A DNA stretch of 28,807 nt from NCBI GenBank assembly GCA_023402175.1, contig JAEXCN010000250.1:1-28807 (forward strand), given 5' to 3'. Under the pieces are notes generated by a model, which was not told where the DNA came from, did not search any database, and saw only the letters and a list, made by a program, of their open reading frames with translations. Origin of the DNA: Pseudomonadota bacterium. GTDB taxonomy: Bacteria; Myxococcota_A; Polyangia; Polyangiales; Polyangiaceae. A program made the translations under genes and the position numbers. This document shows, in pieces, positions 16,377 through 24,838 of this stretch. The stretch's first letter is position 1, and each line of letters starts with the position of its first letter.

Positions 16377-17129
16377 TCACTCGACGGGCGGAAGCGGCTC
16401 GGGCGACACCGGCGTCGGCTCGGCCGGCTCGCTCGGCTTCTTCTTCCCGCGGAGCGATGCCCGGAGCGACGCGAGCGGCGCGAGCATCGGGACGGCAGAC
16501 GCCTCGTCGAAGTCGCCGTTCTCCACCGCAGCGATGAGGACGCGCGCGTACGTACCGAGCGCGGCGCGCGCCTCGCGGAGCGGCTCGACGAGGTTCACCG
16601 CGTCCGGCGTGGCGGCCTTTGCCTTCGTGATGCCGAGTGCCTCGCCGTAAGCCGCCTGCCGTGTGCGGAGCTCGCGGAGAAACGCCGCGCCGACGAGGCG
16701 ATCGAGCGTCGCCTCGAGGCGCTCCGAGGTGATGCGTGCGAGGATGGCCTCGCTCTCGGCCCACTGCTCCGGGTAGCGGAGCGTCAGGAACGTGAGCCCC
16801 TTCGGGAAGAGCAGCACGTAGACGCGCTCGGCCTCGGCGCCATCCGCTCCGCCGAGCTCGATGTTCGAGGCCAGGCGCTGGGCGCACACGTTCCACATCC
16901 GATCGACCGCCGAATCGGCGGCGCGCGCCACGCTCTCGACCTTCGCCGGCGGAGTGGTCTGGTGCTGCGTGCGCAGCGCCTCGCCGGCGTCGCGGAGGCG
17001 CCGGAGCGCCTTCTTCGCGGGCGGCAGGTTGATCCCTTTGCTCGCGGTGAGCACGGCGCGAATGAGTGCGAGCGTCCCCGCGACGTTGGTCTGCGGAATC
17101 GTTTCGTAGAGCGAAGCGTCGAATGCCAT
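16377..17129 (-). CDS. Conserved-looking hypothetical, mostly helical
   Basis: A 250-aa soluble protein with no signal peptide, predicted mainly alpha-helical. It contains NVAGTLALIRAVLTASKGI, PPAKKALRRLRDAGEALR, RVYVLLFPKGLTFLTLRYPEQW and a charged/Pro-rich tail (GKKKPSEPAEPTPVSPEPLPPVE in outline). The start at ATG 17129 is supported by GGAAGGGG about 4-5 nt upstream. I do not recognise the family. The VLLFPKGLTFLTL segment is the most conserved-looking part. It stands between the palindromic array and the defence-type island, on the opposite strand from the radical SAM operon. Confidence 0.6.
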   Translation of the reverse strand: MAFDASLYETIPQTNVAGTLALIRAVLTASKGINLPPAKKALRRLRDAGEALRTQHQTTPPAKVESVARAADSAVDRMWNVCAQRLASNIELGGADGAEAERVYVLLFPKGLTFLTLRYPEQWAESEAILARITSERLEATLDRLVGAAFLRELRTRQAAYGEALGITKAKAATPDAVNLVEPLREARAALGTYARVLIAAVENGDFDEASAVPMLAPLASLRASLRGKKKPSEPAEPTPVSPEPLPPVE

Positions 17130-17491
17130 ACGTCCCCTTCCTTTCGAAAAGAAGTGAGGGCGTAGATGCACGTCCGCCCCCCCGGCGCGGAGGATAGCCA
17201 TGGCCGCGGAGCACTGACAAGCCTCGACGTGCGCAGCGGCCTGCAGCCTTGGGAACCGATTCCCGAGCAGGCGGATTCGTTTTCGTTCGGTTCCGGTAAG
17301 AATCCTCGGCGTTTATCGCTCAGACGCTCGCGTGGAACGCCGGACCTGAGCCTGTCGGTGTCGGCGGCGCGCACGAATCGTTCATGGTTGGGAGATTGCC
17401 ATGTGGGCCATCCGGTCGGAGAGGCGACGTCGTCGTCGGTCGAGCAACCACCAGCTCAGGGATCGACGCGCTTTCCGTTCCAACCGAGGAA
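17130..17491. other. Intergenic, no gene supported
   Basis: No frame here looks like protein. One imperfect dyad, GGGAA-ccga-TTCCC at 17251-17264, is visible. The region probably carries the promoter of the 250-aa gene and marks the edge between the chromosomal block and the island. Confidence 0.4.
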
Positions 17492-17839
17492 CTAGGGCTG
17501 CTTCGTCACGCGCTGAATGACGGTCTGCGCTTCGATCAGCCCGTTGGCATCGCCGAGCACCGCTCATCATTCATCTCCTTCGCGCTTCGTGATTGTCTTC
17601 CCCGCGATGAAGTCGCGCTAGATGCGCTGCACAATCCGCTCTTCGTCGGGAACGACGACGAGGTTGAAGCCATCGGTGCGGAGCGGGCCCTTCTTGTCGG
17701 ACTTCGACTCGGGAGACGAAATCGGCCGGCCAGGATTCGCTTGCGAAATCGGGCGGCTTGCCGGACCCTCCCTCGCCGCCGCCATGATCAACACGCCGCC
17801 AACTTCATCGACCAGAGCGACGCTGCTGACGTCCGCCAT
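17492..17839 (-). pseudogene. Decayed ORF with three in-frame stops, family unknown
   Basis: One minus-strand frame reads from ATG 17839 as MADVSSVALVDEVGGVLIM, then DGFNLVVVPDEERIVQRI, a TAG stop, RDFIAGKTITKREGDE, TGA TGA, and GDANGLIEAQTVIQRVTKQP before a final TAG at 17492. The pieces on either side of the stops are equally protein-like and in the same frame, which suggests a recently inactivated gene. A faint resemblance of PDEERIVQRI...G to serine-recombinase linker segments is not enough to name it. It overlaps the possible N-terminus of the radical SAM gene antisense. Confidence 0.35.
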
Positions 17840-18800
17840 CGACGGTGGAACCGCAGTCGGGAAGCGGAATCAGGTCAACGTAGGACGACAGTGGAAGCAG
17901 CGATGCTCACCGAACGGTCTCCACCTCTTCGATCGCTGTACAGGCCTGAACATCTTGCTCGACGAGGTTCCCGTCCCAGCGTCGCTCTACTCGCGCGCAC
18001 CTCGTCAGGTCTCGATTGCCCTGACGAACCGCTGCGATCTGGCGTGTGCTCATTGCTACGCTCCGAAGTCCCGCGACGAGCTTCGCTACGACGTGGTGAC
18101 GCGTTGGCTCTCTGAGCTTGATGAGAACGGTTCACTCGGAGTCGGCTTCGGCGGAGGTGAGCCCACGCTCTACCGAAACTTCGTGGAACTGTGCCGATAC
18201 GCCGCGCGTGAGACCCGGCTCTCGGTGTCGTTCACTACGCACGGGCACCACATCGATGAAGCACTCGCCAAAGAGCTCCGAGGCAGCATCCACTTCATCC
18301 GAGTGAGCATGGATGGAGTAGGAGCGACCTACGAGGCGATTCGCCGGCGCTCTTTCCGCGAGCTCCAAGCCCGCCTGAAATTCGTACGATCCGTCTCTCG
18401 CTTCGGCATCAACATCGTCGTGAATGAGCGCACGCTGCCCGAGCTCGATGAGACTGCGGCCGTCGCTGCCGATGCCGGTGCCTGCGAGTTCTTGCTTCTG
18501 CCTCAGGTGTCGGTGCACGACCAGCCCGGGCTCGGCGACCAAACCTTGCAGGACCTTCGGCGCTGGGTCGAAGGATACAGCGGTCCTCTGAAGCTCTGCA
18601 TCAACGAGGCGAGCGCCGACGGCTTCCCGACCTGCGATCCGTTGCCAGAGGAACGCGGTCTTCGAGCCTACGCGCACATCGACGCTGCTGGCGTGCTCAA
18701 GCCGACCTCCTATCACGCCTCCGGAGTGCCGATCGGAAAAGGCGGCGTCCTCCGCGCGCTCGATCATCTCGCTCACGGACTCACGGAGAACGACGCATGA
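17784..18800 (+). CDS. Radical SAM protein, first gene of STAND operon
   Basis: A radical SAM enzyme of up to 338 aa. The cluster motif TNRCDLACAHCYAP (CxxxCxxC, Cys84/88/91 from ATG 17784) binds the 4Fe-4S/SAM cofactor. GFGGGEP is the SAM-binding GGE motif, and VSMDGVGATYEAIR follows. No clear SPASM Cys cluster is present; only isolated Cys occur near the C-terminus (LCINEAS, FPTCDPL). The family-like part starts at about GLHLFDRCTGLNILLDE (17920). The 130 bp before it are poor coding sequence and overlap an antisense remnant, so the true start is uncertain and could be non-ATG or truncated. Its stop overlaps the next start (ATGA). The substrate is unknown; a peptide or the small partner are candidates. 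Confidence 0.8.
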   Translation: MINTPPTSSTRATLLTSAIDGGTAVGKRNQVNVGRQWKQRCSPNGLHLFDRCTGLNILLDEVPVPASLYSRAPRQVSIALTNRCDLACAHCYAPKSRDELRYDVVTRWLSELDENGSLGVGFGGGEPTLYRNFVELCRYAARETRLSVSFTTHGHHIDEALAKELRGSIHFIRVSMDGVGATYEAIRRRSFRELQARLKFVRSVSRFGINIVVNERTLPELDETAAVAADAGACEFLLLPQVSVHDQPGLGDQTLQDLRRWVEGYSGPLKLCINEASADGFPTCDPLPEERGLRAYAHIDAAGVLKPTSYHASGVPIGKGGVLRALDHLAHGLTENDA

Positions 18801-19207
18801 AGATCTGGTACGAGCACGGCTCCGAGCACTCCGCGAACTTGGTGATGATTGGCCACTTCGAGGACGCGACCGAAGCGGCCAAGGCAAAGGAGATCATCGA
18901 CGCGATCACGAAGCAGGTGGCGGAAGACCAGGACAAGGGGGCACTGGTCGTCGGCAGTCCGTCCGAGCGCTACGGCGAGGAGATGATGGACCTCCTCGGT
19001 CGTGTAAACATTGTCACAATCGTGCCGCAGGAACTCGAGCAGTTCACGTATGAGGTCCGCGTGAAAGTCGAGGGAAGCGACGTGGTCCTTACGACAGAGG
19101 AATACGACATCTCAGCCTTCCTTAAGGTCATGTTCCATCGCGGTGCGCGCATTGAGGTCTACTCTGCGCACCGCCATCCCGGTACCGGCCACGGTCGAGG
19201 GCGGTGA
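18797..19207 (+). CDS. DUF6375-like small protein, radical SAM partner
   Basis: A 136-aa soluble protein opening MKIWYEHGSEHSANLVMIG, followed by a helix rich in Glu/Lys/Ala, a DLLGRVNIVTIVPQELEQF segment and TEEYDISAFLKVMFHRGARIEVYS. From memory this is the DUF6375 style, a small family without known function; the assignment is tentative. ATG 18797 overlaps the radical SAM stop by 4 nt, and GGAG lies about 8 nt upstream. It is therefore almost certainly co-translated with that enzyme, suggesting a complex or enzyme-substrate pair. The STAND nuclease begins 16 nt after its stop. Confidence 0.7.
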   Translation: MKIWYEHGSEHSANLVMIGHFEDATEAAKAKEIIDAITKQVAEDQDKGALVVGSPSERYGEEMMDLLGRVNIVTIVPQELEQFTYEVRVKVEGSDVVLTTEEYDISAFLKVMFHRGARIEVYSAHRHPGTGHGRGR

Positions 19208-19223
19208 ACGGGTCGGAGCCGCC

Positions 19224-22200
19224 ATGCCAGCACTGAACTGGGACGCCTTCGGCAAGTTGCCAGCGAGCGCCGAGAAGAACTTCGAGCTGCTCTGCAGGGC
19301 CATCGTTCGCCAGAACTTCGGAAGCTACGGTGTACTTCAAGCCCTCGCGAATCAGCCGGGCGTAGAGTTCCATCTGAAGCTCGAACGACGCTGTGACGCT
19401 CTTGGGGACGCGGGGCGATGGTGGGGGTGGCAGTGCAAGTGGTACGAGCTCCCAGCTAACGGCGAACTGGGGACGACCAGAAGGAGAAAGATCGAGGAGG
19501 GGATCCGCAAGACCGAGGCCCATGTCCCTGGAGTGACGGACTGGGTTCTGTGGACGCGCCGCACGCTGACCAGCGCGGACCAGGAGTGGTTCAAGACCAT
19601 CTCCTCGAAGATGACGCTGCACCTCTGGACGAGTGACGAGATCGACAATCTCCTTGTTGGCCAGGCAAGCGTTCTGCGCAGCACGTACTTCGGCGAGCTA
19701 GTACTGACGCCGGAGATCCTGCATGGCACGCATCAGCAGTCCGTCGCGCCGATCCGAGCGAGGTGGCAGCCCGAGGTGCATCACGTCCTCGATGCTGAAC
19801 GCAAGCTGCGCCGGATGCTCGGAGAGTCTGGCTCGTGGGATGCGCTGCGCGCGCTCGCCGGAGACCTGCGTTCGCAGGTCCAAGCGGTGGAGGGGAGCCC
19901 AGCGGTGCCGGCGCATCTGGCGCCGTCGGTGGCGGGGGTTCTCGAGGAGGCGAGTCGATCCGCTGCTGCCCTCGAGCGAGTCGCCGACGGGATTCGCGAT
20001 GGTGACCTCGACTTGCTTCGTGACGAACTCTCCACACGACCGCGGGTCCTGACTCCCGACGTAGCCACAGCGCCTCGACGGCTGCGTTCTGGCAATCACC
20101 TGGCGAGTCTGAGGGTTACAAACGCCGTCGGAGGATGTCGCGAGGCGCTGCGGTTGCTCGCCGATGTCGAAGCTGCGTTCTCCACGCGTGTCGTCGCGCT
20201 CCTCGCCCCGGCCGGCTGTGGCAAGACCCATCTTGCAGCGCAGCTCACTGTGGGCACCGACGCGCGACCGCATGGTGTGCTCCTTCACGGTCGCGACTTT
20301 CACGCGAGCCACACGCTTGATGACCTCGCGCGACGCGTGTCGATCGCGGCCCACCCGGTCCCGAGCATGGAGTCTCTGCTCGCGGCTGTAAACGCAGCGG
20401 GGCAACGAGCACCGCATCGGTTGCCAGTGGTCGTCGACGGGCTCAACGAGTCGGAAGACCCACGAGCCTGGAAGGCACTGCTCGCCGAGTTGGAGAGCAC
20501 GCTGGCGAAATACCCCTACGTCCTCTTGGTCTGCATGCTCCGACCAGAATTCGTAGCGGAAGCACTTCCACGGGACACTCGACGCGTCGAGGTCGAAGGC
20601 TACGGCGCCGAGGCCTTCGGGGCGATCCGCGAGCACTTTGAGCATTACAAGATCGAGGCGGCCGATGCCTTGATCCCGCTTGAACTTCTCAAGCACCCGC
20701 TCACTTTGCGGCTCTTCTGCGAGGTGACCAACCCGACGCGGGAGAAACCGGTTGGGGTCGACGCAATGCCAGGGTCGCTGACCGCACTATTTGACCGCTA
20801 TCTTGAGCAAGTGGGTGAGCGGATCGCGGACCTCGCTCCTCGAACGCTGCGGTACTACGCGCAGGATGTTCGTAGGGCGTTGAGCGTCGTAGCCAGCGCT
20901 CTATGGGACAAGCACGCTCGCTCTCTCGAAACCGACGAACTTCGCCGGACTCTTGGTGATGACGGACGACCATGGGACCAGAGTCTCGTTCGCGCGCTCG
21001 AGCACGAGGGTGTACTGCTTCGGATGCCCTCCGATGGCAACGACGCCTACGTACCAGTGTACGACCGACTAGGCGGACACCTCGTCGCCGACGCCCTGCT
21101 CTCGCAACGTGGGCAGGTTGGCTTCGAGTCATGGGTCCGAGAGGCGTCTGCAACGACGCTGCTGGCCGGCGACTACGACCAGCGGCACCCGCTCGCTGAC
21201 GACATTGTGTACTCGCTCGTCGCTCAGCTGCCTCGTCGGTTGCACTCTAAGCAGCTGTGGCAATTGGTCGACGAGCCGCTCCGCTCTCGGGCCTTGCGCT
21301 TCGCTGCGGGGCTTGAGGCTGGATACTTGGATGCTGCTACGGTCGAGGCGCTGCTCGATTTGGTGCGTCAGGGGGATCCGGAGCTCCTCAAGAAGCTCTG
21401 GGAACTGCGAGGGGCAACAAGTCATCCGCTCAACGCCGAGGCCTTGGATCGGGTTCTGCGGACGATGGGCGTCGCGGATCGCGACTTGCGCTGGACAGAA
21501 TGGCTTCGAAGGCACCAGCAGGAGCTGCTCGAGGATCTCGAAGGTCTTGAGCAGCGCTGGCGACGAGGCAGGACGCGCGTGGGAGACCGACTTCGCGCCC
21601 GCTGGGTCATGTGGACGCTCACGAGCACGGTCAGGCGTCTTCGCGACCAGGCTACTCGCGCGCTCTACTGGTTTGGTCGAGTCGATGCTGAAGGGATCTT
21701 CGCGCTGACTGTGGACTCGCTTGCAGTGACCGACGCCTACGTCGGCGAGCGCATGCTCGCCGCCTCGTATGGCGTGGTGATGAGCCACCAGCGCGCCGAC
21801 GCCGACTTCGAGGCGTATCTGAAACACTTCCTGACGCAGCTTGAAAGCTCGCTGGTGGGCTCGTCAGCGACGGCGCCGACGACTCACTATCTGGCGCGAC
21901 TCTATGTCCGAGGCATCGTCGCGTTCGCCACGAAGTTCTACGACGCGGTAGTTCCCAACAGTCTGCGTGGCGATTGGTCCTTCGCAGCGCCGCAGCCGTT
22001 CGAACCGATATCCACGGGCGACGCACGTGCTGACGAGGTGGGGCAGACGCTCCACATGGACTTCGAGAACTACACACTCGGGCGACTCTTCGACGATAGG
22101 CGCAACTACGATATGAGCCACGGAGCGCACCAAGCGGCCGTGGCCCATGTGCGTGGTGTGGTGTGGTCCCTCGGGTGGAGGTCCGCGACGTTCGAAGCGC

Positions 22201-23387
22201 TGGACCGCGAGATCGCGGAGGACGCTTTTCGGGCTGAGGGGCGTGGGCGTCGGCCTCGAGCCGAGCGCTACGGGAAGAAGTACGGCTGGATCGGTTTTTT
22301 CACCTACGCAGGCAGGCTCGATGAGCACGGGCGGCTCCCCGATGACGGCAGACGGCTTTCCGACGTCGACATCGATCCCTCGTTCCCTGAGCGAGCCCCA
22401 ATCGACGGGGAGGCGACTCTTCGTCAGGCATGGCTCAAGCCGAGCGTCGAGAGTCATGAGGAGTGGGTTCGCGAAAGCAGCACCGAAGTACCTCGACAGC
22501 TGATCGTTCGGAAGAAGATCGGCGAGCATCAGGGGCCGTGGGTTGCCGTCCACGGCTTCGTCAAGGCTGCCGACAAGGTCCTCGGACGTGAGGTATGGGC
22601 CTTCGTGTCTGCGCTAGTGACGCCGACGCATAGCGCGGCGCCCCTGGTGGCCGCCCTCAACGCCGGGGAGCAGCCATGGGTGGCTCGTGACGTTCCGAGC
22701 GACCACTACACATTCGCCGGCGAAATCCCGTGGCACCCGAGCTTCGCTGCCGAGGCGTTGGCTGACTCCGACCTGCAGCATGCCTATCGAGAGAGCGTTC
22801 GCGTCGGCAAGGGCAACGTGGAAGTCGAGACCCTCGCGCACGACTACGCGTGGGAGAGCTACCACAGCGAGATGAACCAGGCCGGCAGCGCGCGCGTGCC
22901 GTCGCGCTGCTTCTCTGCACAGTTCGACCTGCGGAGCACGGCGCAGGGGTTCGACCAGTTCTTGCCTGATGGGATGAGAGGCACGATCACACTCAGCGGC
23001 GTCGACGGTCTCGAAGGAAACGTCGTGTATGTTCGAGACGACCTGCTACGGCAGTACGTCGGCGACCGCACCATCGTTTGGTACGCATTCGGTGAGCGGG
23101 AGCTACGTCCCTTTCCCTCATCACCGCCACAATGGCTCGTGGATGCCCACCGCCGGCGCGCGAACACGTGGCGGGTCGTGCTGACCGATGCGGACCTCGT
23201 CCCGCAAGAAACGAAGAAGAAGACGACGAGCAACGGGGCCTCAAACAAGCCGACAACGACGAAGGCGAAGAAGCCTGCGCCAAAGAAGGTCGCTAGGAAG
23301 GCTGCCGCAAAGAAGAACGTCGCTAGGAAGGCTGCCACAAAGAAGAACGTCGCTAGGAAGGCTGCCGCAAAGAAGAAAGGTCGCTAG
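19224..23387 (+). CDS. STAND/NACHT-type ATPase with N-terminal nuclease domain
   Basis: A 1387-aa protein. The N-terminal ~150 residues look like a PD-(D/E)xK (Mrr-like) nuclease: NFELLCRAIV (Glu21), GVEFHLKL (Glu48) and WQCKWY (Gln70-x-Lys72). A helical linker leads to a P-loop ATPase with Walker A APAGCGKT (328-335) and Walker B VVVDGLNE (402-409), the DGLNE form seen in NACHT/AVAST proteins. A winged-helix-like YVPVYDRLGGHLVADALL follows, then ~700 mostly helical residues. The last ~60 residues are a Lys/Ala-rich tail with a 10-residue repeat. ATG 19224 has CGGAG upstream; an in-frame GTG at 19143 would overlap the previous gene by 65 nt. The architecture resembles Avs-type antiphage sensors (inference). 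Confidence 0.85.
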   Translation: MPALNWDAFGKLPASAEKNFELLCRAIVRQNFGSYGVLQALANQPGVEFHLKLERRCDALGDAGRWWGWQCKWYELPANGELGTTRRRKIEEGIRKTEAHVPGVTDWVLWTRRTLTSADQEWFKTISSKMTLHLWTSDEIDNLLVGQASVLRSTYFGELVLTPEILHGTHQQSVAPIRARWQPEVHHVLDAERKLRRMLGESGSWDALRALAGDLRSQVQAVEGSPAVPAHLAPSVAGVLEEASRSAAALERVADGIRDGDLDLLRDELSTRPRVLTPDVATAPRRLRSGNHLASLRVTNAVGGCREALRLLADVEAAFSTRVVALLAPAGCGKTHLAAQLTVGTDARPHGVLLHGRDFHASHTLDDLARRVSIAAHPVPSMESLLAAVNAAGQRAPHRLPVVVDGLNESEDPRAWKALLAELESTLAKYPYVLLVCMLRPEFVAEALPRDTRRVEVEGYGAEAFGAIREHFEHYKIEAADALIPLELLKHPLTLRLFCEVTNPTREKPVGVDAMPGSLTALFDRYLEQVGERIADLAPRTLRYYAQDVRRALSVVASALWDKHARSLETDELRRTLGDDGRPWDQSLVRALEHEGVLLRMPSDGNDAYVPVYDRLGGHLVADALLSQRGQVGFESWVREASATTLLAGDYDQRHPLADDIVYSLVAQLPRRLHSKQLWQLVDEPLRSRALRFAAGLEAGYLDAATVEALLDLVRQGDPELLKKLWELRGATSHPLNAEALDRVLRTMGVADRDLRWTEWLRRHQQELLEDLEGLEQRWRRGRTRVGDRLRARWVMWTLTSTVRRLRDQATRALYWFGRVDAEGIFALTVDSLAVTDAYVGERMLAASYGVVMSHQRADADFEAYLKHFLTQLESSLVGSSATAPTTHYLARLYVRGIVAFATKFYDAVVPNSLRGDWSFAAPQPFEPISTGDARADEVGQTLHMDFENYTLGRLFDDRRNYDMSHGAHQAAVAHVRGVVWSLGWRSATFEALDREIAEDAFRAEGRGRRPRAERYGKKYGWIGFFTYAGRLDEHGRLPDDGRRLSDVDIDPSFPERAPIDGEATLRQAWLKPSVESHEEWVRESSTEVPRQLIVRKKIGEHQGPWVAVHGFVKAADKVLGREVWAFVSALVTPTHSAAPLVAALNAGEQPWVARDVPSDHYTFAGEIPWHPSFAAEALADSDLQHAYRESVRVGKGNVEVETLAHDYAWESYHSEMNQAGSARVPSRCFSAQFDLRSTAQGFDQFLPDGMRGTITLSGVDGLEGNVVYVRDDLLRQYVGDRTIVWYAFGERELRPFPSSPPQWLVDAHRRRANTWRVVLTDADLVPQETKKKTTSNGASNKPTTTKAKKPAPKKVARKAAAKKNVARKAATKKNVARKAAAKKKGR

Positions 23388-23408
23388 GAAGCTGCCGCAA
23401 AGAAGAAG
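23289..23408 (+). repeat. 30-bp minisatellite encoding basic C-terminal tail
   Basis: Four copies of a 30-bp unit beginning GTCGCTAGGAAGGCTGCC start at 23289, 23319, 23349 and 23380. They encode the 10-residue repeat VARKAAAKKN. The fourth copy has one extra A before it and lacks one G inside it. The extra A produces the TAG stop at 23385-23387. Beyond it the same frame continues 14 codons (EAAAKKKQPTERKA) to a TGA at 23430-23432, so the ancestral tail probably ended there. Confidence 0.8.
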
Positions 23409-23462
23409 CAGCCCACCGAGAGGAAGGCGTGACGCTCGCCGAGGACCATGCTCGCGAGCGGC

Positions 23463-23491
23463 GAGGTCATCCTCTGCAGGACGGCGACCTC
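23463..23491. terminator. Possible bidirectional stem-loop after STAND gene
   Basis: GAGGTC-a-TCCT-ctgc-AGGA-cggc-GACCTC forms a 10-bp interrupted stem between the converging STAND and EVQ-nuclease-like genes. There is no T tract on either side, so an intrinsic terminator is only possible, not shown. The rest of the 23433-23625 interval holds nothing I can name. Confidence 0.3.
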
Positions 23492-23625
23492 GGTGCTGGG
23501 CGGGCACGTGTGAGCGCTCGCGACGAATGACCCCAGCATTCGTCGGTGGACAAAAGCGGATCAGAGAGAGTATCGCGGCTCGCCTCGCTCAATTGTCGGA
23601 AAGCCGCGACCAGGCTGAGAACAAC

Positions 23626-24789
23626 TCAGCCGTCGGGTGGGCCGGCGAACCCACTTGTCGTGACGCGCTGTCCGAGGGCTCCGTTGTAGACATCTACGCG
23701 GGCGTTCTCAGACAGCGTCAGGAGGAGGTCGGCGTCGGATTGTGGTCCGTCAATTTCGATGCTTGAACGGAGACGTCCATCCTCGCCGGGGACGAAAACA
23801 ACGCGAATCTGAATCTGCCTATCGCCGTCGAAGATTTCGGCTGCGGACATCGTCCAAGCCACATGGCCGTGGTCGTTCAGGCACTTGTACTCAGAGACAG
23901 TCACCAGGACCCGTCGGGTCTGTACGCGCCACGTTACAGTGCCCGCCACGTCTACTGGGCTCCACTCCTCACCATGCGGGAGATAGCGCAGGCCGACGCG
24001 ACTGTTCGTCTCGAACTCGTGTGTGTACTCCGCATGGGGGCCGAAGAGAAGTTCAGGCACGTGCACCGTCGGCTTGAGCATCTCTCGAAGGGACGCTCGC
24101 AGCCCCTTGGTGTTCTCGAAGACGATCGCGTGTGCGTCGAAATCTTGAAGCATCTGAGTCTTCGCCGGATCTCGGTCAAGACTGACGAGACGAATCTCGC
24201 CGAAGCTGGCAGACAGCCTGGAGAGCGTGACGAGGGTGGGAAGTGAGCCGAATAAAGCGATGCTGCTGCCGCTCTCGATTTCGTCGAGGGTAACGAGCCT
24301 CACCATCGGGCCACGAAGGAGAGCATCTCGCCTAACTGATCGGGGAAAACCAGCAGTCGAAACGCAAATCAGGTTGTTCGCACCCACATGCTCCCGTTTC
24401 AAACACCAACCGCGGTACGTGTTCACATCCACGACAGCATCACGGTCCTGGACCTCGATAATCGTGAGCGTTTTGCCGGATCGAATTACCACGTCGCACT
24501 GGCAGAATTCGGTCGGCTCACCTGGCAGGTGCAGATCGGGGAGAAGAACGTTGTGCTGGACCTGCGCGTCCGGCAGCAACACACGCTGGACGGCGGCAAC
24601 GACACGTTCGACCAGTTTGTGCTTCGGTTCCGCGGCGACCAAACCGTTCTCCTCATGCCCCGAGAACAGGAACGCGATGCGAGAGTGAGACCATCGGCTG
24701 GGCGGGTAATGTTCTGTCGAAACGGTTCCACGGGGACGCCGTGCGTTTTGGATTGTGTACGAGTTCCTGTCGAACCTCGTGCAGTCCAC
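23626..24789 (-). CDS. Restriction-endonuclease-like protein of unknown family
   Basis: Up to 387 aa. From residue ~55 the sequence KHKLVERVVAAVQRVLLPDA, then FCQCDVVIRSGKTLTIIEVQDRD resembles a PD-(D/E)xK core: helix Glu61, Asp99 and a Glu112-Val-Gln114 in place of ExK. It continues VDVNTYRGWCLKREH. The C-terminal ~150 residues form an unrelated beta-rich domain (LLFGPHAEYTHEFETNSRVG, VTVSEYKCLNDHGH). No signal peptide or membrane segment is evident. The annotated GTG at 24789 lacks a Shine-Dalgarno, and the first ~50 residues are poor, so the real start may be internal. It follows DUF2290 after 143 nt on the same strand and may belong to that operon. The nuclease call is inference. Confidence 0.55.
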   Translation of the reverse strand: MDCTRFDRNSYTIQNARRPRGTVSTEHYPPSRWSHSRIAFLFSGHEENGLVAAEPKHKLVERVVAAVQRVLLPDAQVQHNVLLPDLHLPGEPTEFCQCDVVIRSGKTLTIIEVQDRDAVVDVNTYRGWCLKREHVGANNLICVSTAGFPRSVRRDALLRGPMVRLVTLDEIESGSSIALFGSLPTLVTLSRLSASFGEIRLVSLDRDPAKTQMLQDFDAHAIVFENTKGLRASLREMLKPTVHVPELLFGPHAEYTHEFETNSRVGLRYLPHGEEWSPVDVAGTVTWRVQTRRVLVTVSEYKCLNDHGHVAWTMSAAEIFDGDRQIQIRVVFVPGEDGRLRSSIEIDGPQSDADLLLTLSENARVDVYNGALGQRVTTSGFAGPPDG

Positions 24790-24838
24790 GATGTTGGAGT
24801 GAATACGGTGTCGCGATACAGCCGCGGAGTCGTCGGTC

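Noticed and set aside
17784..18800. Prokaryotic viperin as identity of the radical SAM gene
   Set aside because: The CxxxCxxC loop alone is generic, the flanking residues do not suggest viperin, and the partner gene and context differ.
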